Source: Flavihumibacter fluvii (lineage in GTDB: Bacteria; Bacteroidota; Bacteroidia; Chitinophagales; Chitinophagaceae). Taken from it: DNA of 64,000 bases. The position numbers and the translations under genes are program-made. Shown piece after piece: positions 44,133-53,661 of the stretch; position 1 is the first letter of the stretch, and every line of letters starts with the position of its first letter. The DNA lies in NCBI RefSeq assembly GCF_018595675.2, contig NZ_CP092333.1, positions 3,930,001 through 3,994,000 of the forward strand. The letters run 5' to 3'. The notes beneath the pieces are model-generated. The model had not been told where the DNA came from. It ran no database searches and saw nothing but the letters and a program-made list of their open reading frames with translations.

Positions 44133-45406
44133 AAACAGTAACACAGTTATTACAGCGGTCAAAGTTTGCATTTATCAGCTGGTCTGTAATTGCAGCTTTC
44201 GGTACCTATTTCTGTATGTATGCATTTCGTAAACCTTTTACAGCGGGCACTTACAGCGGGTATAGCCTTTGGGGCATAGAATATAAAAGTATCCTGATCA
44301 TTGCCCAGGTATTCGGGTATATGTTGTCGAAGTTCATTGGCATTAAAGTAATTTCGGAGCTTAAACCAGCCAGGCGAAAGTTATTAATAATAGGGCTGAT
44401 TGTTTTTTCAGAGATCGCATTGTTATTATTCGGGCTGACAGACCCATCCTACAATTATATTTTCCTGTTTATGAATGGCCTGCCCCTAGGGATGGTTTGG
44501 GGCGTAGTGTTCAGTTACCTTGAAGGAAGGCGTTTCACTGAAATGCTGGCGATGGGCCTCAGCATCAGCCTTATAGTTTCCTCCGGTATTTTGAAGACGG
44601 TTTATTTTGTGGTGCATGGCTGGTTTGGATTTATTTCTGAATTCTGGATGCCAGCTGTAATTGGATTGCTCTTTCTTCCGTTATTTCTATTTTTTGTGTG
44701 GATGTTATCCGCCATTCCGGCGCCGGATGAAAAAGATATTTTATTAAGGGCGGAGCGAACGCCAATGACCAATGAGGATAAGCGGGCAGTCCTCCGGAAA
44801 TTTGGCCCCGGCATTTTATGCTTTGTGATCATCTATGTAATGCTGGCGTGCATGCGCGATTTCCGGGATAATTTTTCCGTAGAGATCTGGAATGAAATAG
44901 GGGCGGTGTTTGATAAAACCGTTTTTTCCCGGACTGAACTGGTCACGGGCCTTGTCGTGTTAGTGGCAGTTGGTTGTTTATCCCTGATCAAGACCAATTT
45001 GCGTGGATTTATGGGTGTACAACTGCTTATTGCCGTGGGGGTAATTTTAGCAGCAGCCAGCACCTTTCTTTTCCAGCAGCACCTTATATCGCCATTTTGG
45101 TGGATGCAACTGATTGGGGTGGGACTCTTCCTGGCTTATATCCCTATGCAGATAGCCTTATTCGAACGGATGATCGCTTTATTCAGGATCAGGGCCAACG
45201 CCGGGTTTTTCGTTTACCTCTGCGATTCCATCGGGTATTTGGGCAGTGTATTTTTATTGCTGTACAAAGAGTTTTTTATGAAAGACCTTAGCTGGGCGAA
45301 GGTCCTCATGAAATTCAGCTATTTACTTACGGGAGTTTGCCTGCTGTTTTTATTACTTGCCATAATTTTCTTCGGCCGTAAATCAATCAAGGAACATCGA
45401 ATATAG
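44129..45406 (+). CDS. DUF5690 multi-span membrane protein, putative transporter
   Basis: 425 aa from the TTG at 44129, which overlaps the upstream stop as TTGA, a sign of coupled translation. About twelve membrane helices form an MFS-like fold (WSVIAAFGTYFCMYAFRKPFTAG; LAYIPMQIALFERMIALFRI). DUF5690 has no proven substrate. Its MFS-like shape and the tight operon with the lipoprotein phosphodiesterase and PbfA suggest uptake of a released phosphonate or phosphoester. That is inference from context. Confidence 0.82.
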   Translation: MKTVTQLLQRSKFAFISWSVIAAFGTYFCMYAFRKPFTAGTYSGYSLWGIEYKSILIIAQVFGYMLSKFIGIKVISELKPARRKLLIIGLIVFSEIALLLFGLTDPSYNYIFLFMNGLPLGMVWGVVFSYLEGRRFTEMLAMGLSISLIVSSGILKTVYFVVHGWFGFISEFWMPAVIGLLFLPLFLFFVWMLSAIPAPDEKDILLRAERTPMTNEDKRAVLRKFGPGILCFVIIYVMLACMRDFRDNFSVEIWNEIGAVFDKTVFSRTELVTGLVVLVAVGCLSLIKTNLRGFMGVQLLIAVGVILAAASTFLFQQHLISPFWWMQLIGVGLFLAYIPMQIALFERMIALFRIRANAGFFVYLCDSIGYLGSVFLLLYKEFFMKDLSWAKVLMKFSYLLTGVCLLFLLLAIIFFGRKSIKEHRI

Positions 45407-45438
45407 TGGCCATTGAATCAAGGTGACCATTGGCTGCT

Positions 45439-46026
45439 TCAGGCGTTTTCGGGGAGAAAGAAATACACCACCAGCATAGTTGCATCAACACCACCTATGT
45501 TGGATAATTTGTGTGGCATACGGCTATCAAAAAACAGTGACTCACCTTCCTGGAAAATATATTTCTGGTCTTCTATTTCGTATTCCAATTTTCCTTTGAT
45601 CATATAATTATACTCAAAGGATTCTGTTTTTACATTCCGGGTACGCCGTGCTCCGTTTTTTAACTCGAGCAATACAAAATCTACCAGCCTTCCGTGAATG
45701 GTACGCGTGAACATGCGGCGGTATAAAAACCCTTTGGCATATTCTTTCTCAAAAGGTTTGTATTCTTTAGGTTTTTTAAATTCTATCCGGTTTGCTGCTT
45801 TTTTCCTTGAACTCATGTCCTTGAAAAAATCCGTAAGGTCCAGGTTCAACGCATCGATGATCTTCATTAATACAGGCAGTGAAGGAATAGTACGGTTGTT
45901 TTCAATCTGGGAGATCAATCCCTTGCTGACCTGGGCTTTGTTGGCCAGGTCCTGGATGGTTATATTTTTTTCCTTACGGACGTCTTTGATCTTGTTACTG
46001 ATCTGGATCAATATTTCATCCTGCAT
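45439..46026 (-). CDS. XRE-family regulator with C-terminal cupin
   Basis: 195 aa. The helix-turn-helix at residues ~8-62 reads DLANKAQVSKGLISQIENNRTIPSLP. The C-terminal cupin (ESFEYNYMIKGKLEYEIEDQKYIFQEGESLFFDSRMPHKL) would bind a small ligand. Such PuuR-like regulators often control nearby catabolic genes. It is convergent with the PbfA-phosphodiesterase-DUF5690 operon, 32 bp from its end, and is the best candidate for its regulator. Confidence 0.9.
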   Translation of the reverse strand: MQDEILIQISNKIKDVRKEKNITIQDLANKAQVSKGLISQIENNRTIPSLPVLMKIIDALNLDLTDFFKDMSSRKKAANRIEFKKPKEYKPFEKEYAKGFLYRRMFTRTIHGRLVDFVLLELKNGARRTRNVKTESFEYNYMIKGKLEYEIEDQKYIFQEGESLFFDSRMPHKLSNIGGVDATMLVVYFFLPENA

Positions 46027-46063
46027 AATGAAAATGTTAACGGGAAAGTATTAATGGCTATAA

Positions 46064-46086
46064 TATATTGTAATATACGTTATAAC
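46064..46086. promoter_or_regulatory. Palindromes in the promoter of the XRE-cupin gene
   Basis: TATATT-GT-AATATA (46064-46077) and GTTATAAC (46079-46086) are perfect palindromes 38-60 bp upstream of the regulator start. They may be an autoregulatory operator. The ATATTGT core also occurs at 40859-40866 upstream of pbfA. Confidence 0.5.
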
Positions 46087-46132
46087 TACTTTCGCGGCAC
46101 ACCAGTATCAAATTTGAAGCAGGGTCCGGTCA

Positions 46133-47575
46133 TTAAAATTCAGCGCTTTTTGGTGTTCTCGGAAATGCGATCACGTCCCGGATATTAGTCATACCAGTAA
46201 CAAACAGGACCATACGCTCGAAACCAAGTCCGAATCCGGCATGCGGAACGGTTCCAAAACGCCGGGTATCCAAATACCACCAGAGGTCCTCGGCCGGAAT
46301 ATGCATTTCTTTCATGCGGCTTTCGAGTTTTTCGAGGCGTTCTTCACGTTGAGAACCGCCGACGATTTCCCCGATACCCGGGGCAAGGATATCCATGGCC
46401 GCCACAGTTTTACCATCATCATTCTGGCGCATATAAAATGACTTGATGTCTTTAGGGTAATTGGTTACGATCACTGGTTTTTTAAAATGCTTTTCTACCA
46501 GGTAGCGCTCGTGTTCACTTTGCATATCAACACCCCATTTCACGTCGTACTGGAATTTCTTTTTCTTGTAAGCCGGCGATTGCAGCAAAATATCAATCGC
46601 ATCAGTATAGGTAATCCTTTCAAAATTATTGTTCAATACGAACTCCAGCTTTTCAATCAATCCCATTTCGCTGCGCTTGTCTGCGGGCAGGCTTTTTTCT
46701 TCTTCGGCAAGGCGGCTGGCCAGGAATTCAAGGTCTTCGCGATTATTATCCATCGCAAAGCGGATGATATATTTTATGAATTCCTCTGCAAGGTTCATGT
46801 TGTCTTCGAGGTCGTAAAATGCCATTTCCGGTTCAATCATCCAGAACTCGGCAAGGTGGCGGGTGGTGTTGGAATTTTCTGCGCGGAAGGTGGGGCCGAA
46901 AGTATAAATATCACCAAATGCAGTGGCGCCCAATTCACCTTCCAGTTGACCACTTACGGTGAGGTTGGTGCTTCTTCCAAAAAAGTCTTCCTTAAAATTA
47001 ATACTGCCATTTTCTTCACGGGGCGGATGATCAAAAGGAAGCGTGGTTACCCGGAACATTTCACCAGCGCCTTCAGCATCACTTGCCGTGATGATAGGAG
47101 TATGCAGGTAGAGAAAACCTTTTTCATGGAAGAATTTATGGATAGCAAAGGCGATGGAATGGCGTACCCGAAATACTGATCCGAAAGTATTGGTGCGAAA
47201 ACGCAGGTGGGCTTTTTCGCGCAGGAATTCAAGGCTGTGTTTTTTAGGTTGCAGCGGGTATTTTTCAGCATCACTATCACCCAGGAGCTCTACCTGTGCG
47301 GCTTTTATTTCCAGCTTCTGGCCTTTACCCTGTGAAGGGATTACTGTTCCGGTAACTTTCAGGGAAGCACTGGTTGTAATTCGTTTCAGGAATTCATCAT
47401 CATATTGTCCCAGGGTCACAACGACCTGGAGGTTAGTATTGGTAGAGCCATCATTTAAGGCGATAAACTGGTTGTTTCGGAAGGTGCGTACCCATCCCAT
47501 TACGGTGACCTCCTGCTGTGCAGGTTCCCAGGTCAGCAATTCTTTAATTTTTACGCGCTTATTGAACATAGCCAT
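46133..47575 (-). CDS. asnS: Asparaginyl-tRNA synthetase
   Basis: 480 aa. OB-fold anticodon-binding N-terminus ([22 protein letters not shown]) and class II catalytic core with motif 2 [21 protein letters not shown] and motif 3 [11 protein letters not shown]. The length fits bacterial AsnRS. The ATG at 47575 and another at 47569 are both possible starts. It has its own TATCTTTG -7 box 14 bp upstream. It charges tRNA-Asn directly. Confidence 0.97.
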   Translation of the reverse strand: MAMFNKRVKIKELLTWEPAQQEVTVMGWVRTFRNNQFIALNDGSTNTNLQVVVTLGQYDDEFLKRITTSASLKVTGTVIPSQGKGQKLEIKAAQVELLGDSDAEKYPLQPKKHSLEFLREKAHLRFRTNTFGSVFRVRHSIAFAIHKFFHEKGFLYLHTPIITASDAEGAGEMFRVTTLPFDHPPREENGSINFKEDFFGRSTNLTVSGQLEGELGATAFGDIYTFGPTFRAENSNTTRHLAEFWMIEPEMAFYDLEDNMNLAEEFIKYIIRFAMDNNREDLEFLASRLAEEEKSLPADKRSEMGLIEKLEFVLNNNFERITYTDAIDILLQSPAYKKKKFQYDVKWGVDMQSEHERYLVEKHFKKPVIVTNYPKDIKSFYMRQNDDGKTVAAMDILAPGIGEIVGGSQREERLEKLESRMKEMHIPAEDLWWYLDTRRFGTVPHAGFGLGFERMVLFVTGMTNIRDVIAFPRTPKSAEF

Positions 47576-47588
47576 TATTTAAGGAGGG

Positions 47589-47596
47589 CAAAGATA
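47589..47596 (-). promoter_or_regulatory. asnS -7 promoter element
   Basis: The minus strand reads TATCTTTG, an exact TAnnTTTG match. It ends 13 bp before the start codon, so the leader would be very short. Confidence 0.55.
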
Positions 47597-47649
47597 AGCC
47601 GATTCGGTGTTTTGGCGGGATGATGCGCATATTTTCCGTAAATCTGCAT

Positions 47650-48636
47650 ATGAAAATCGCCTTTTTTTCGACGCAGTCTTATGACCGGCAATTCTTTGAC
47701 CGCTTCAACCGCGAACAGGATATTGTGTATTTTGAAGCGCCTTTGAATCCCCAAACCGCCCCCTTAGCCGCGGGATGCACAGGTATTTGTGCATTTGTAA
47801 ATGACCAATTGAATCGCGAGGTATTAAACATATTGCAAAAGCTGGGGGTTAAACTGGTTGCACTCAGGGCTGCAGGATACAATAATGTTGACCTCAACGC
47901 TGCGGCAGAACTGGGTTTTACAGTGGTTCGCGTACCGGCTTATTCACCTTATGCCGTTGCCGAGCATGCTGTCGCCCTTATATTATCACTGAACCGAAAA
48001 ATCCATAAAGCCTACAACCGGATCAGGGAAGGAAACTTTTCACTGGACCGCCTGGTCGGTTTTGACCTGCATGGCAAAACGGTAGGCATCGTAGGAACAG
48101 GTAAGATCGGTGCCGTTTTCGCCGGTATTATGAAAGGATTCGGCTGCAGGGTGCTGGCTTTTGACCTGGTAGCCAACCGCGATGTGGAAGCATTGGGCGT
48201 TGAATATGTACCATTGTCAGACCTTTTGGAGGAGGCTGATATTGTGTCCCTGCATTGTCCCCTGAATGCACAAACCCGGCACCTCATCAATGAACACACA
48301 TTAGGTATGATGAAGCCTGGCAGCATGCTGATCAATACCAGCAGGGGCGGATTGGTAGATACCCCGGCAGTGATTGAGGCCCTGAAAAGCGGGCGGCTGG
48401 GCTACCTTGGTATTGATGTATATGAACAGGAAGAAAACCTGTTTTTCTATGACCGCAGCGAAGAACTGATTGCAGATGACCAGATTTTGCGGCTGATCAG
48501 TTTCCCTAATGTACTGATCACGTCACACCAGGGGTTCTTTACAGAGGAGGCATTGACAGGGATTGTGGAAACAACGCTTGAGAATATTGCCGCATATGAA
48601 GGTGGCCGGCCCCTGAAGAATATTGTAATCGCCTGA
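47650..48636 (+). CDS. D-2-hydroxyacid dehydrogenase (D-lactate dehydrogenase-like)
   Basis: 328 aa from the ATG at 47650 (MKIAFFSTQSYD). Catalytic residues are supported by LRAAGYNNVD (Arg region), NAD loop VGIVGTGKIGAVF, NTSRGGLVD (Arg), YEQEENLFF (Glu) and ITSHQGFFT (His). The YEQEENLFFYDRS stretch is typical of fermentative D-lactate dehydrogenases. It interconverts pyruvate and D-lactate with NADH. Ten upstream residues from 47620 are not homologous. Confidence 0.93.
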   Translation: MKIAFFSTQSYDRQFFDRFNREQDIVYFEAPLNPQTAPLAAGCTGICAFVNDQLNREVLNILQKLGVKLVALRAAGYNNVDLNAAAELGFTVVRVPAYSPYAVAEHAVALILSLNRKIHKAYNRIREGNFSLDRLVGFDLHGKTVGIVGTGKIGAVFAGIMKGFGCRVLAFDLVANRDVEALGVEYVPLSDLLEEADIVSLHCPLNAQTRHLINEHTLGMMKPGSMLINTSRGGLVDTPAVIEALKSGRLGYLGIDVYEQEENLFFYDRSEELIADDQILRLISFPNVLITSHQGFFTEEALTGIVETTLENIAAYEGGRPLKNIVIA

Positions 48637-48827
48637 AAATTCGAAATTCAGCCATTATTATTTTTGGATATGGGCATTTTAGCCTAAAATTGCATTTGGA
48701 ACCAAGCTGATCAGTTCTCTTACAGCTCACCAACTCATCACTTGACGTCCACCCAACCGATCATTCAATTCTATTTTTTTCAAGAAGTAAGGCTGATTGA
48801 AATCTCACAAAACGCACAAGTCTTAGT

Positions 48828-50534
48828 ATGTATGACATTTTGCAACTGAACGACATGCTCGTTCCTGAGTTGCTCGATATTGCGGAGCAACTAAAAATCC
48901 CCAATGCAAAAAAACTTGACAAGCAGGAAATGATCTATAAGATCCTTGACCGGCAAGCTGTTATTGCCAGTGAAGGGAAAGGTTCAGATTCCAGTGACAA
49001 ATCCAAGCGCAAACGCATTGTAAAAGCCACCACCGGCAACAGTACTGAAGAAGCACTGGTTGAAAGTGATGAGGAAAAGCCCCGCAAGCCAGAGCCCCGC
49101 AAGCCATTGCCGAAGAAAGAGGAACCTGTTCGTGCACCTGAACCCGTTCGCGCAGCAGCTCCGGTAGCCCCTAAAGAGGAAAAAATGCCTCCAAAACGGG
49201 GACGCAAAAAAGCCGAAGACGGCACTCCGGAGCCAGAAGTTCAAGCACCGGCCAGTGTTGAACCGAAGGATACCAACAATACGGTAACTGTAGCGGCTGA
49301 ACCGGTAGTAAAGGCCAATGAAAACACGGGCTCAACAGTTACGCCTCCGGTGGAGCAGGCCCCGCGCCAGCAATACCAGCAGCAACCGCGCAGCAGCCGT
49401 GATTTTTTCAATATTGAATTTGATGGTGTCATACCCGCTGAAGGCGTATTGGAAATGATGCCTGATGGCTATGGATTTTTGCGGAGCAGCGATTACAACT
49501 ATTTGTCTTCCCCTGATGATATCTATGTATCACCATCACAAATAAAACTATTCGGCCTCAAAACCGGAGATACTGTGAATGGATCTGTACGTCCGCCAAA
49601 AGAAGGTGAAAAATATTTTGCCCTCCTTAAAGTGGAATATATCAATGGCAGGACGCCGGAGGAAGTGCGTGACAGGGTTCCTTTCGAGTACCTGACACCG
49701 TTATTCCCTTTTGAAAAACTGAACCTGTTCGGAGAGCCAAATGGGTATAGTACCCGCATGATCGACCTGTTCACACCGATAGGTAAAGGGCAGCGTGGAT
49801 TGATTGTGGCCCAGCCGAAAACCGGTAAAACGGTCCTGCTGAAAGAGATTGCCAACGCGATTTCTGCCAATCACCCCGATTGTTACCTGATGGTGGTACT
49901 GATTGATGAGCGTCCTGAAGAGGTGACCGATATGGAGCGCAGTGTAAAAGCAGAGGTAATTGCATCCACCTTTGATGAACCGGCAGAAAAACACGTGAAA
50001 GTGTCTACGATCGCTTTATCAAAAGCCAAGCGGCTGGTGGAATGTGGCCATGATGTGATCATCCTGCTGGATTCGATCACCAGGCTGGCACGTGCACACA
50101 ATACCGTTGCGCCTTCATCAGGCAAGGTATTGAGTGGTGGTGTTGAGGCAAATGCCATGCAAAAGCCCAAGCAATTCTTTGGTGCGGCCCGTAAAATTGA
50201 AAATGGCGGATCATTAACCATCCTTGCAACCGCGCTGATTGATACCGGTTCCAAAATGGACGAAGTGATTTTTGAAGAATTCAAGGGTACTGGTAATATG
50301 GAATTGCAGCTGGATCGCCGCCTGGCGAACCGGCGTATTTATCCTGCCATCGACCTTGTAGCCTCTTCAACCCGTCGCGACGACCTGCTGCTGGACAGGG
50401 AAGTGCTGCAAAGGATGAACCTGCTTCGTTTGTACCTCAATGATATGAATACAGAAGAAGCTATGTCTGAATTGTTGAAACGCATGCGCGGCACAAAAAG
50501 CAATGAAGAATTCCTGGCCAGTATGAACGGATAA
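48828..50534 (+). CDS. rho: Transcription termination factor Rho with long insertion
   Basis: 568 aa, longer than the ~420 aa E. coli protein. Residues 1-45 form the Rho-N helical domain. A disordered Lys/Pro/Glu/Ala/Gln-rich insert spans about 45-185 ([26 protein letters not shown]). The RNA-binding OB fold follows ([24 protein letters not shown]), then the ATPase with Walker [12 protein letters not shown] near residue 325, [13 protein letters not shown] and the Q/R loops. Bacteroidota Rho commonly carries such insertions, which can promote phase separation. It ends with a strong intrinsic terminator. Confidence 0.97.
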   Translation: MYDILQLNDMLVPELLDIAEQLKIPNAKKLDKQEMIYKILDRQAVIASEGKGSDSSDKSKRKRIVKATTGNSTEEALVESDEEKPRKPEPRKPLPKKEEPVRAPEPVRAAAPVAPKEEKMPPKRGRKKAEDGTPEPEVQAPASVEPKDTNNTVTVAAEPVVKANENTGSTVTPPVEQAPRQQYQQQPRSSRDFFNIEFDGVIPAEGVLEMMPDGYGFLRSSDYNYLSSPDDIYVSPSQIKLFGLKTGDTVNGSVRPPKEGEKYFALLKVEYINGRTPEEVRDRVPFEYLTPLFPFEKLNLFGEPNGYSTRMIDLFTPIGKGQRGLIVAQPKTGKTVLLKEIANAISANHPDCYLMVVLIDERPEEVTDMERSVKAEVIASTFDEPAEKHVKVSTIALSKAKRLVECGHDVIILLDSITRLARAHNTVAPSSGKVLSGGVEANAMQKPKQFFGAARKIENGGSLTILATALIDTGSKMDEVIFEEFKGTGNMELQLDRRLANRRIYPAIDLVASSTRRDDLLLDREVLQRMNLLRLYLNDMNTEEAMSELLKRMRGTKSNEEFLASMNG

Positions 50535-50558
50535 TATCCAATGGCCATAAAAATATAG

Positions 50559-50583
50559 CCGGCTCCGTGGAGCCGGTTTTTTT
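50559..50583 (+). terminator. Intrinsic terminator after rho
   Basis: CCGGCTCC, loop GT, GGAGCCGG and TTTTTTT form a perfect 8-bp stem followed by seven T. It sits 25 bp after the rho stop codon and 20 bp before the mnmH start. Confidence 0.93.
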
Positions 50584-50602
50584 AATTTACAGATCAAATG
50601 AG

Positions 50603-51682
50603 GTGGCAGTAAAACAGGTTGATATATCACGTTTTCTCTCTTTAAGTGCAGGACACCCGGTGCTTGATGTAAGGAGCCCGGCAGAGTTTAAGCATGCCCA
50701 TATTCCCGGGGCCTATTCATTACCGTTATTCACCGATGCTGAAAGGAAGGTGGTGGGTACAACCTATAAGCAGGAAAGCCGCGAAAAGGCCATCAAGTCC
50801 GGACTGGATTATTTTGGCCCGAAAATGCGTGGGATGGTAGAAGAAGTGGAACAGTTGTTGGGTTCCCTAAAAAAAGCGTCACCAGATGCCCCAAACATCG
50901 TACTGGTACATTGCTGGCGCGGGGGTATGCGAAGTGCGGGTGTGGCCTGGTTGCTGGATTTGTATGGTTTTACGGTGTATACCCTGGTGGGCGGTTATAA
51001 GGCATTCAGGAAATTTGCCATCAGCCAGTTTGAAGTGCCGTATACTTTAAAAGTGGTCGGCGGGTATACCGGTAGCGGCAAAACGGCAATCCTGAATAAG
51101 CTTTCGCGTTTGGGCAAGACTGTTATAGACCTGGAAATGCTGGCCAACCACAAAGGCTCGGCTTTTGGACACCTGGGCCTGCCTGACCAGCCTTCACAGG
51201 AAATGTTCGAGAACAAACTGGCCATGGCCTTGTTTCAACTTAGCAGTAATAATGATGCCACCGCAGCGGAAGAAAAACCAATCTGGCTGGAAGATGAAAG
51301 CATGCGGATCGGCACGGTCATGATCCCCAATGCATTTTACCGGCAAATGCGGCAGTCACCCTGTTATTTCCTGGATATTCCCTTTGGAGAAAGGCTGCAA
51401 TACATTGTAAAGGATTATGGAAAGGCAGACCGTGACAAACTCATTAATGCTATTTTAAGGATACAGAAAAGACTGGGCGGACTGGAAACCAAAACGGCCA
51501 TTAACTGCATAATAGAAAAAGATATAGCGGGTGCATTTGCCATCCTCCTGAAATACTATGATAAATGGTACCTGAAAGGGCTGCATAGCCGTGAACCTGG
51601 CGGGCCGCCTGTTGTTACCATACCATCCGTGGCAGTGGACGATGGATTAAATGCCAGCTTATTATTAAATCAATTGACGTAA
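50603..51682 (+). CDS. mnmH: tRNA 2-selenouridine synthase
   Basis: 359 aa from the GTG at 50603, the first plausible start after the rho terminator; the nearby ATG at 50599 is in another frame. The rhodanese domain carries the catalytic Cys in VHCWRGGMRS, and the C-terminal P-loop is GGYTGSGKTAIL. MnmH uses selenophosphate to convert the 2-thiouridine at the wobble base of certain tRNAs to 2-selenouridine. selD starts 9 bp downstream, so the pair forms a selenium module. Confidence 0.95.
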   Translation: MAVKQVDISRFLSLSAGHPVLDVRSPAEFKHAHIPGAYSLPLFTDAERKVVGTTYKQESREKAIKSGLDYFGPKMRGMVEEVEQLLGSLKKASPDAPNIVLVHCWRGGMRSAGVAWLLDLYGFTVYTLVGGYKAFRKFAISQFEVPYTLKVVGGYTGSGKTAILNKLSRLGKTVIDLEMLANHKGSAFGHLGLPDQPSQEMFENKLAMALFQLSSNNDATAAEEKPIWLEDESMRIGTVMIPNAFYRQMRQSPCYFLDIPFGERLQYIVKDYGKADRDKLINAILRIQKRLGGLETKTAINCIIEKDIAGAFAILLKYYDKWYLKGLHSREPGGPPVVTIPSVAVDDGLNASLLLNQLT

Positions 51683-51691
51683 AAAGACAAG

Positions 51692-52744
51692 ATGGAAACC
51701 AATTACGCCCTAACACAATTTTCCCATGGTGCCGGTTGCGGTTGTAAAATATCACCGCAGGTACTTGATGAAATATTACATACTGATATACCAGCCCCAG
51801 CAGCTAAAAACCTGCTGGTAGGTAACCATTCGAAAGATGACGCTGCCGCTTACGACCTGGGAGATGGCACGGCCCTGATTTCAACTACCGATTTTTTTAT
51901 GCCGATCGTGGATGATGCCTATGATTTCGGCAGGATCGCTTCAGCCAATGCGATCAGCGATGTGTATGCGATGGGCGGAAAGCCGCTGATGGCTATTGCC
52001 ATCCTGGGCTGGCCTGTTGAGAAACTGCCGGCATCCGTAGCCAAAAGGGTCCTGGAAGGCGCCCGGGCGACCTGTGCAGCAGCTGGAATTCCATTGGCAG
52101 GCGGACATAGTATTGATTCACCGGAACCTATTTTTGGGCTAGCCGTAAATGGACTGGTTGCCATCAAGAATTTAAAGCAGAACAATACAGCCAGGGCGGG
52201 TGATTTGTTACTGATGACAAAATCACTGGGTACGGGGGTGTTGTCGACTGCGCAAAAAAGAAAAGCACTTGCCCCTGAATATTATGCCCCTTTTTTAGAA
52301 CAACTCATCCGGCTCAACAATGCTGGCGCAGCCCTGGGTGAATTAGAGGGGGTGCATGCGATGACAGACATTACCGGATTTGGATTACTGGGACACATGA
52401 TCGAAATGGCTGGTGGAAGCGGATTAAGTGCCCGGGTGGATTTTGGCGAATTGCCAATATTAGCCGGGGTTAAAGAAGGCATCGCAAATAAAATGGTACC
52501 TGGCGGAACAACCCGGAACTGGAAAAGCTACGGTGAGAAAGTGTCCTTTGCGAAAAATATCCCCGAAGCGGATGCGATCAGCCTGCTGGCAGATCCCCAG
52601 ACCAATGGTGGCCTGCTGATTGCCGTTGAACCGGGTTCCCTGATCCAGGTCCAGCAACTAATGATCAGTTTCGGCCTGCAAAATTATATCACACCTGTTG
52701 GTGTGCTGGAGCAGGCCAAAGAACATACGATTTACATCCAGTGA
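51692..52744 (+). CDS. selD: Selenide, water dikinase (selenophosphate synthetase)
   Basis: 350 aa. The N-terminal Gly-rich motif SHGAGCGCK contains Cys16, Cys18 and Lys19, matching Cys17/Lys20 of E. coli SelD; the active residue is Cys rather than selenocysteine. STTDFF and AGGHSIDSPEP are ATP and metal-binding segments. It makes selenophosphate from selenide and ATP. It follows mnmH by 9 bp. The stop codon is directly adjacent to that of the convergent pterin dehydratase gene. Confidence 0.96.
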   Translation: METNYALTQFSHGAGCGCKISPQVLDEILHTDIPAPAAKNLLVGNHSKDDAAAYDLGDGTALISTTDFFMPIVDDAYDFGRIASANAISDVYAMGGKPLMAIAILGWPVEKLPASVAKRVLEGARATCAAAGIPLAGGHSIDSPEPIFGLAVNGLVAIKNLKQNNTARAGDLLLMTKSLGTGVLSTAQKRKALAPEYYAPFLEQLIRLNNAGAALGELEGVHAMTDITGFGLLGHMIEMAGGSGLSARVDFGELPILAGVKEGIANKMVPGGTTRNWKSYGEKVSFAKNIPEADAISLLADPQTNGGLLIAVEPGSLIQVQQLMISFGLQNYITPVGVLEQAKEHTIYIQ

Positions 52745-52981
52745 TCAATGCCCCAGGAGTTTATCGATTTTTCCGGATAGCCTGAGGTCTTTATCCGTAA
52801 CGACATTTCCGGCATCGTGGGTGTTCAGCCATATCTCAACTGTATTATAGACATTGGTCCATTTTGGATGATGGTCCATTTTTTCAGCCGCCAAGGCTAC
52901 CCGGGTCATAAAGGCAAAAGCTTCTGAAAAGTCATTGAACTGAAATTTCCTGTATAGTGCGTTGTTATTTTCCTGCCACAT
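52745..52981 (-). CDS. phhB: 4a-hydroxytetrahydrobiopterin dehydratase
   Basis: 78 aa, a typical size for PCD/DCoH proteins. The active-site pattern reads [27 protein letters not shown], with the conserved His-His and Asp region. It regenerates pterin cofactor for aromatic amino-acid hydroxylases. No hydroxylase gene is in the window. It is convergent with selD with no bases between the two stops. Confidence 0.93.
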   Translation of the reverse strand: MWQENNNALYRKFQFNDFSEAFAFMTRVALAAEKMDHHPKWTNVYNTVEIWLNTHDAGNVVTDKDLRLSGKIDKLLGH

Positions 52982-53018
52982 AACCTTTTTTTATCCAACA
53001 AAGGTATGCGCAGCATGT

Positions 53019-53660
53019 TCAATAAGGAGAAGTAATAAAGCGGGCATGCTTTCCAAATCCTTTGAATTCAATTTTAGTAAGGGGGGTGAATCCGATCTTT
53101 TCCTGTGATTTCCGTGCAGCACGGTTTTCCTTCATTATTATGGTCGTTGCATAATGGCGGCCCATTTTACTAATCAAGTGCATCAGGAAGCTGCCCATAT
53201 ACCCATGAAACCCTTGTCCGCGATAGTCGGGGTGACAATAGCCATCTGCCAGGTATCCTTCATCAGGACCCACTTCCAGGGTACTTTTTTCAGCCATATG
53301 TTCGGGCAATTCTACCTCCTTTAAGGAAAGCCAGAAATAATACACCAGGTGCTGCTCCTTAAAAATGCCGTAAGCAAGGTAATTCCCGCTGTCCAGGCGT
53401 CGCTTGTATAAATCAATTTTCGCGGGTTCAAATTCAATGATGGCCGATTGGATAAAATCCTTCAATTCCAGTTGCCTGTTGGTAAATCCGGGGGGTAGTT
53501 GCCTTAAAGGGGGAGGTCCATTGCGCAGGTCTGTTTGGTAGAGAATATATTCGTCGTGGAAATAACCCGGTTTTTGCAGCGTTTTTTTAACAAGTATACG
53601 CATCAGGTTAGTGAAACCATACTGTTTTATCCTGAAGTTGAACTTGCTTAAAATAGACAT
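53019..53660 (-). CDS. GNAT-family N-acetyltransferase
   Basis: 213 aa. The acetyl-CoA loop is seen in CHPDYRGQGFHGYMGSFLMHL, with ENRAARKSQEKIGF near the end. The N-terminal ~70 residues are basic and unlike standard GNAT sequence (RILVKKTLQKPGYF). No substrate can be assigned. It starts 1 bp before the stop of the IPExxxVDY gene, so the two are probably cotranscribed. Confidence 0.82.
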   Translation of the reverse strand: MSILSKFNFRIKQYGFTNLMRILVKKTLQKPGYFHDEYILYQTDLRNGPPPLRQLPPGFTNRQLELKDFIQSAIIEFEPAKIDLYKRRLDSGNYLAYGIFKEQHLVYYFWLSLKEVELPEHMAEKSTLEVGPDEGYLADGYCHPDYRGQGFHGYMGSFLMHLISKMGRHYATTIIMKENRAARKSQEKIGFTPLTKIEFKGFGKHARFITSPY

Positions 53661-53661
53661 A

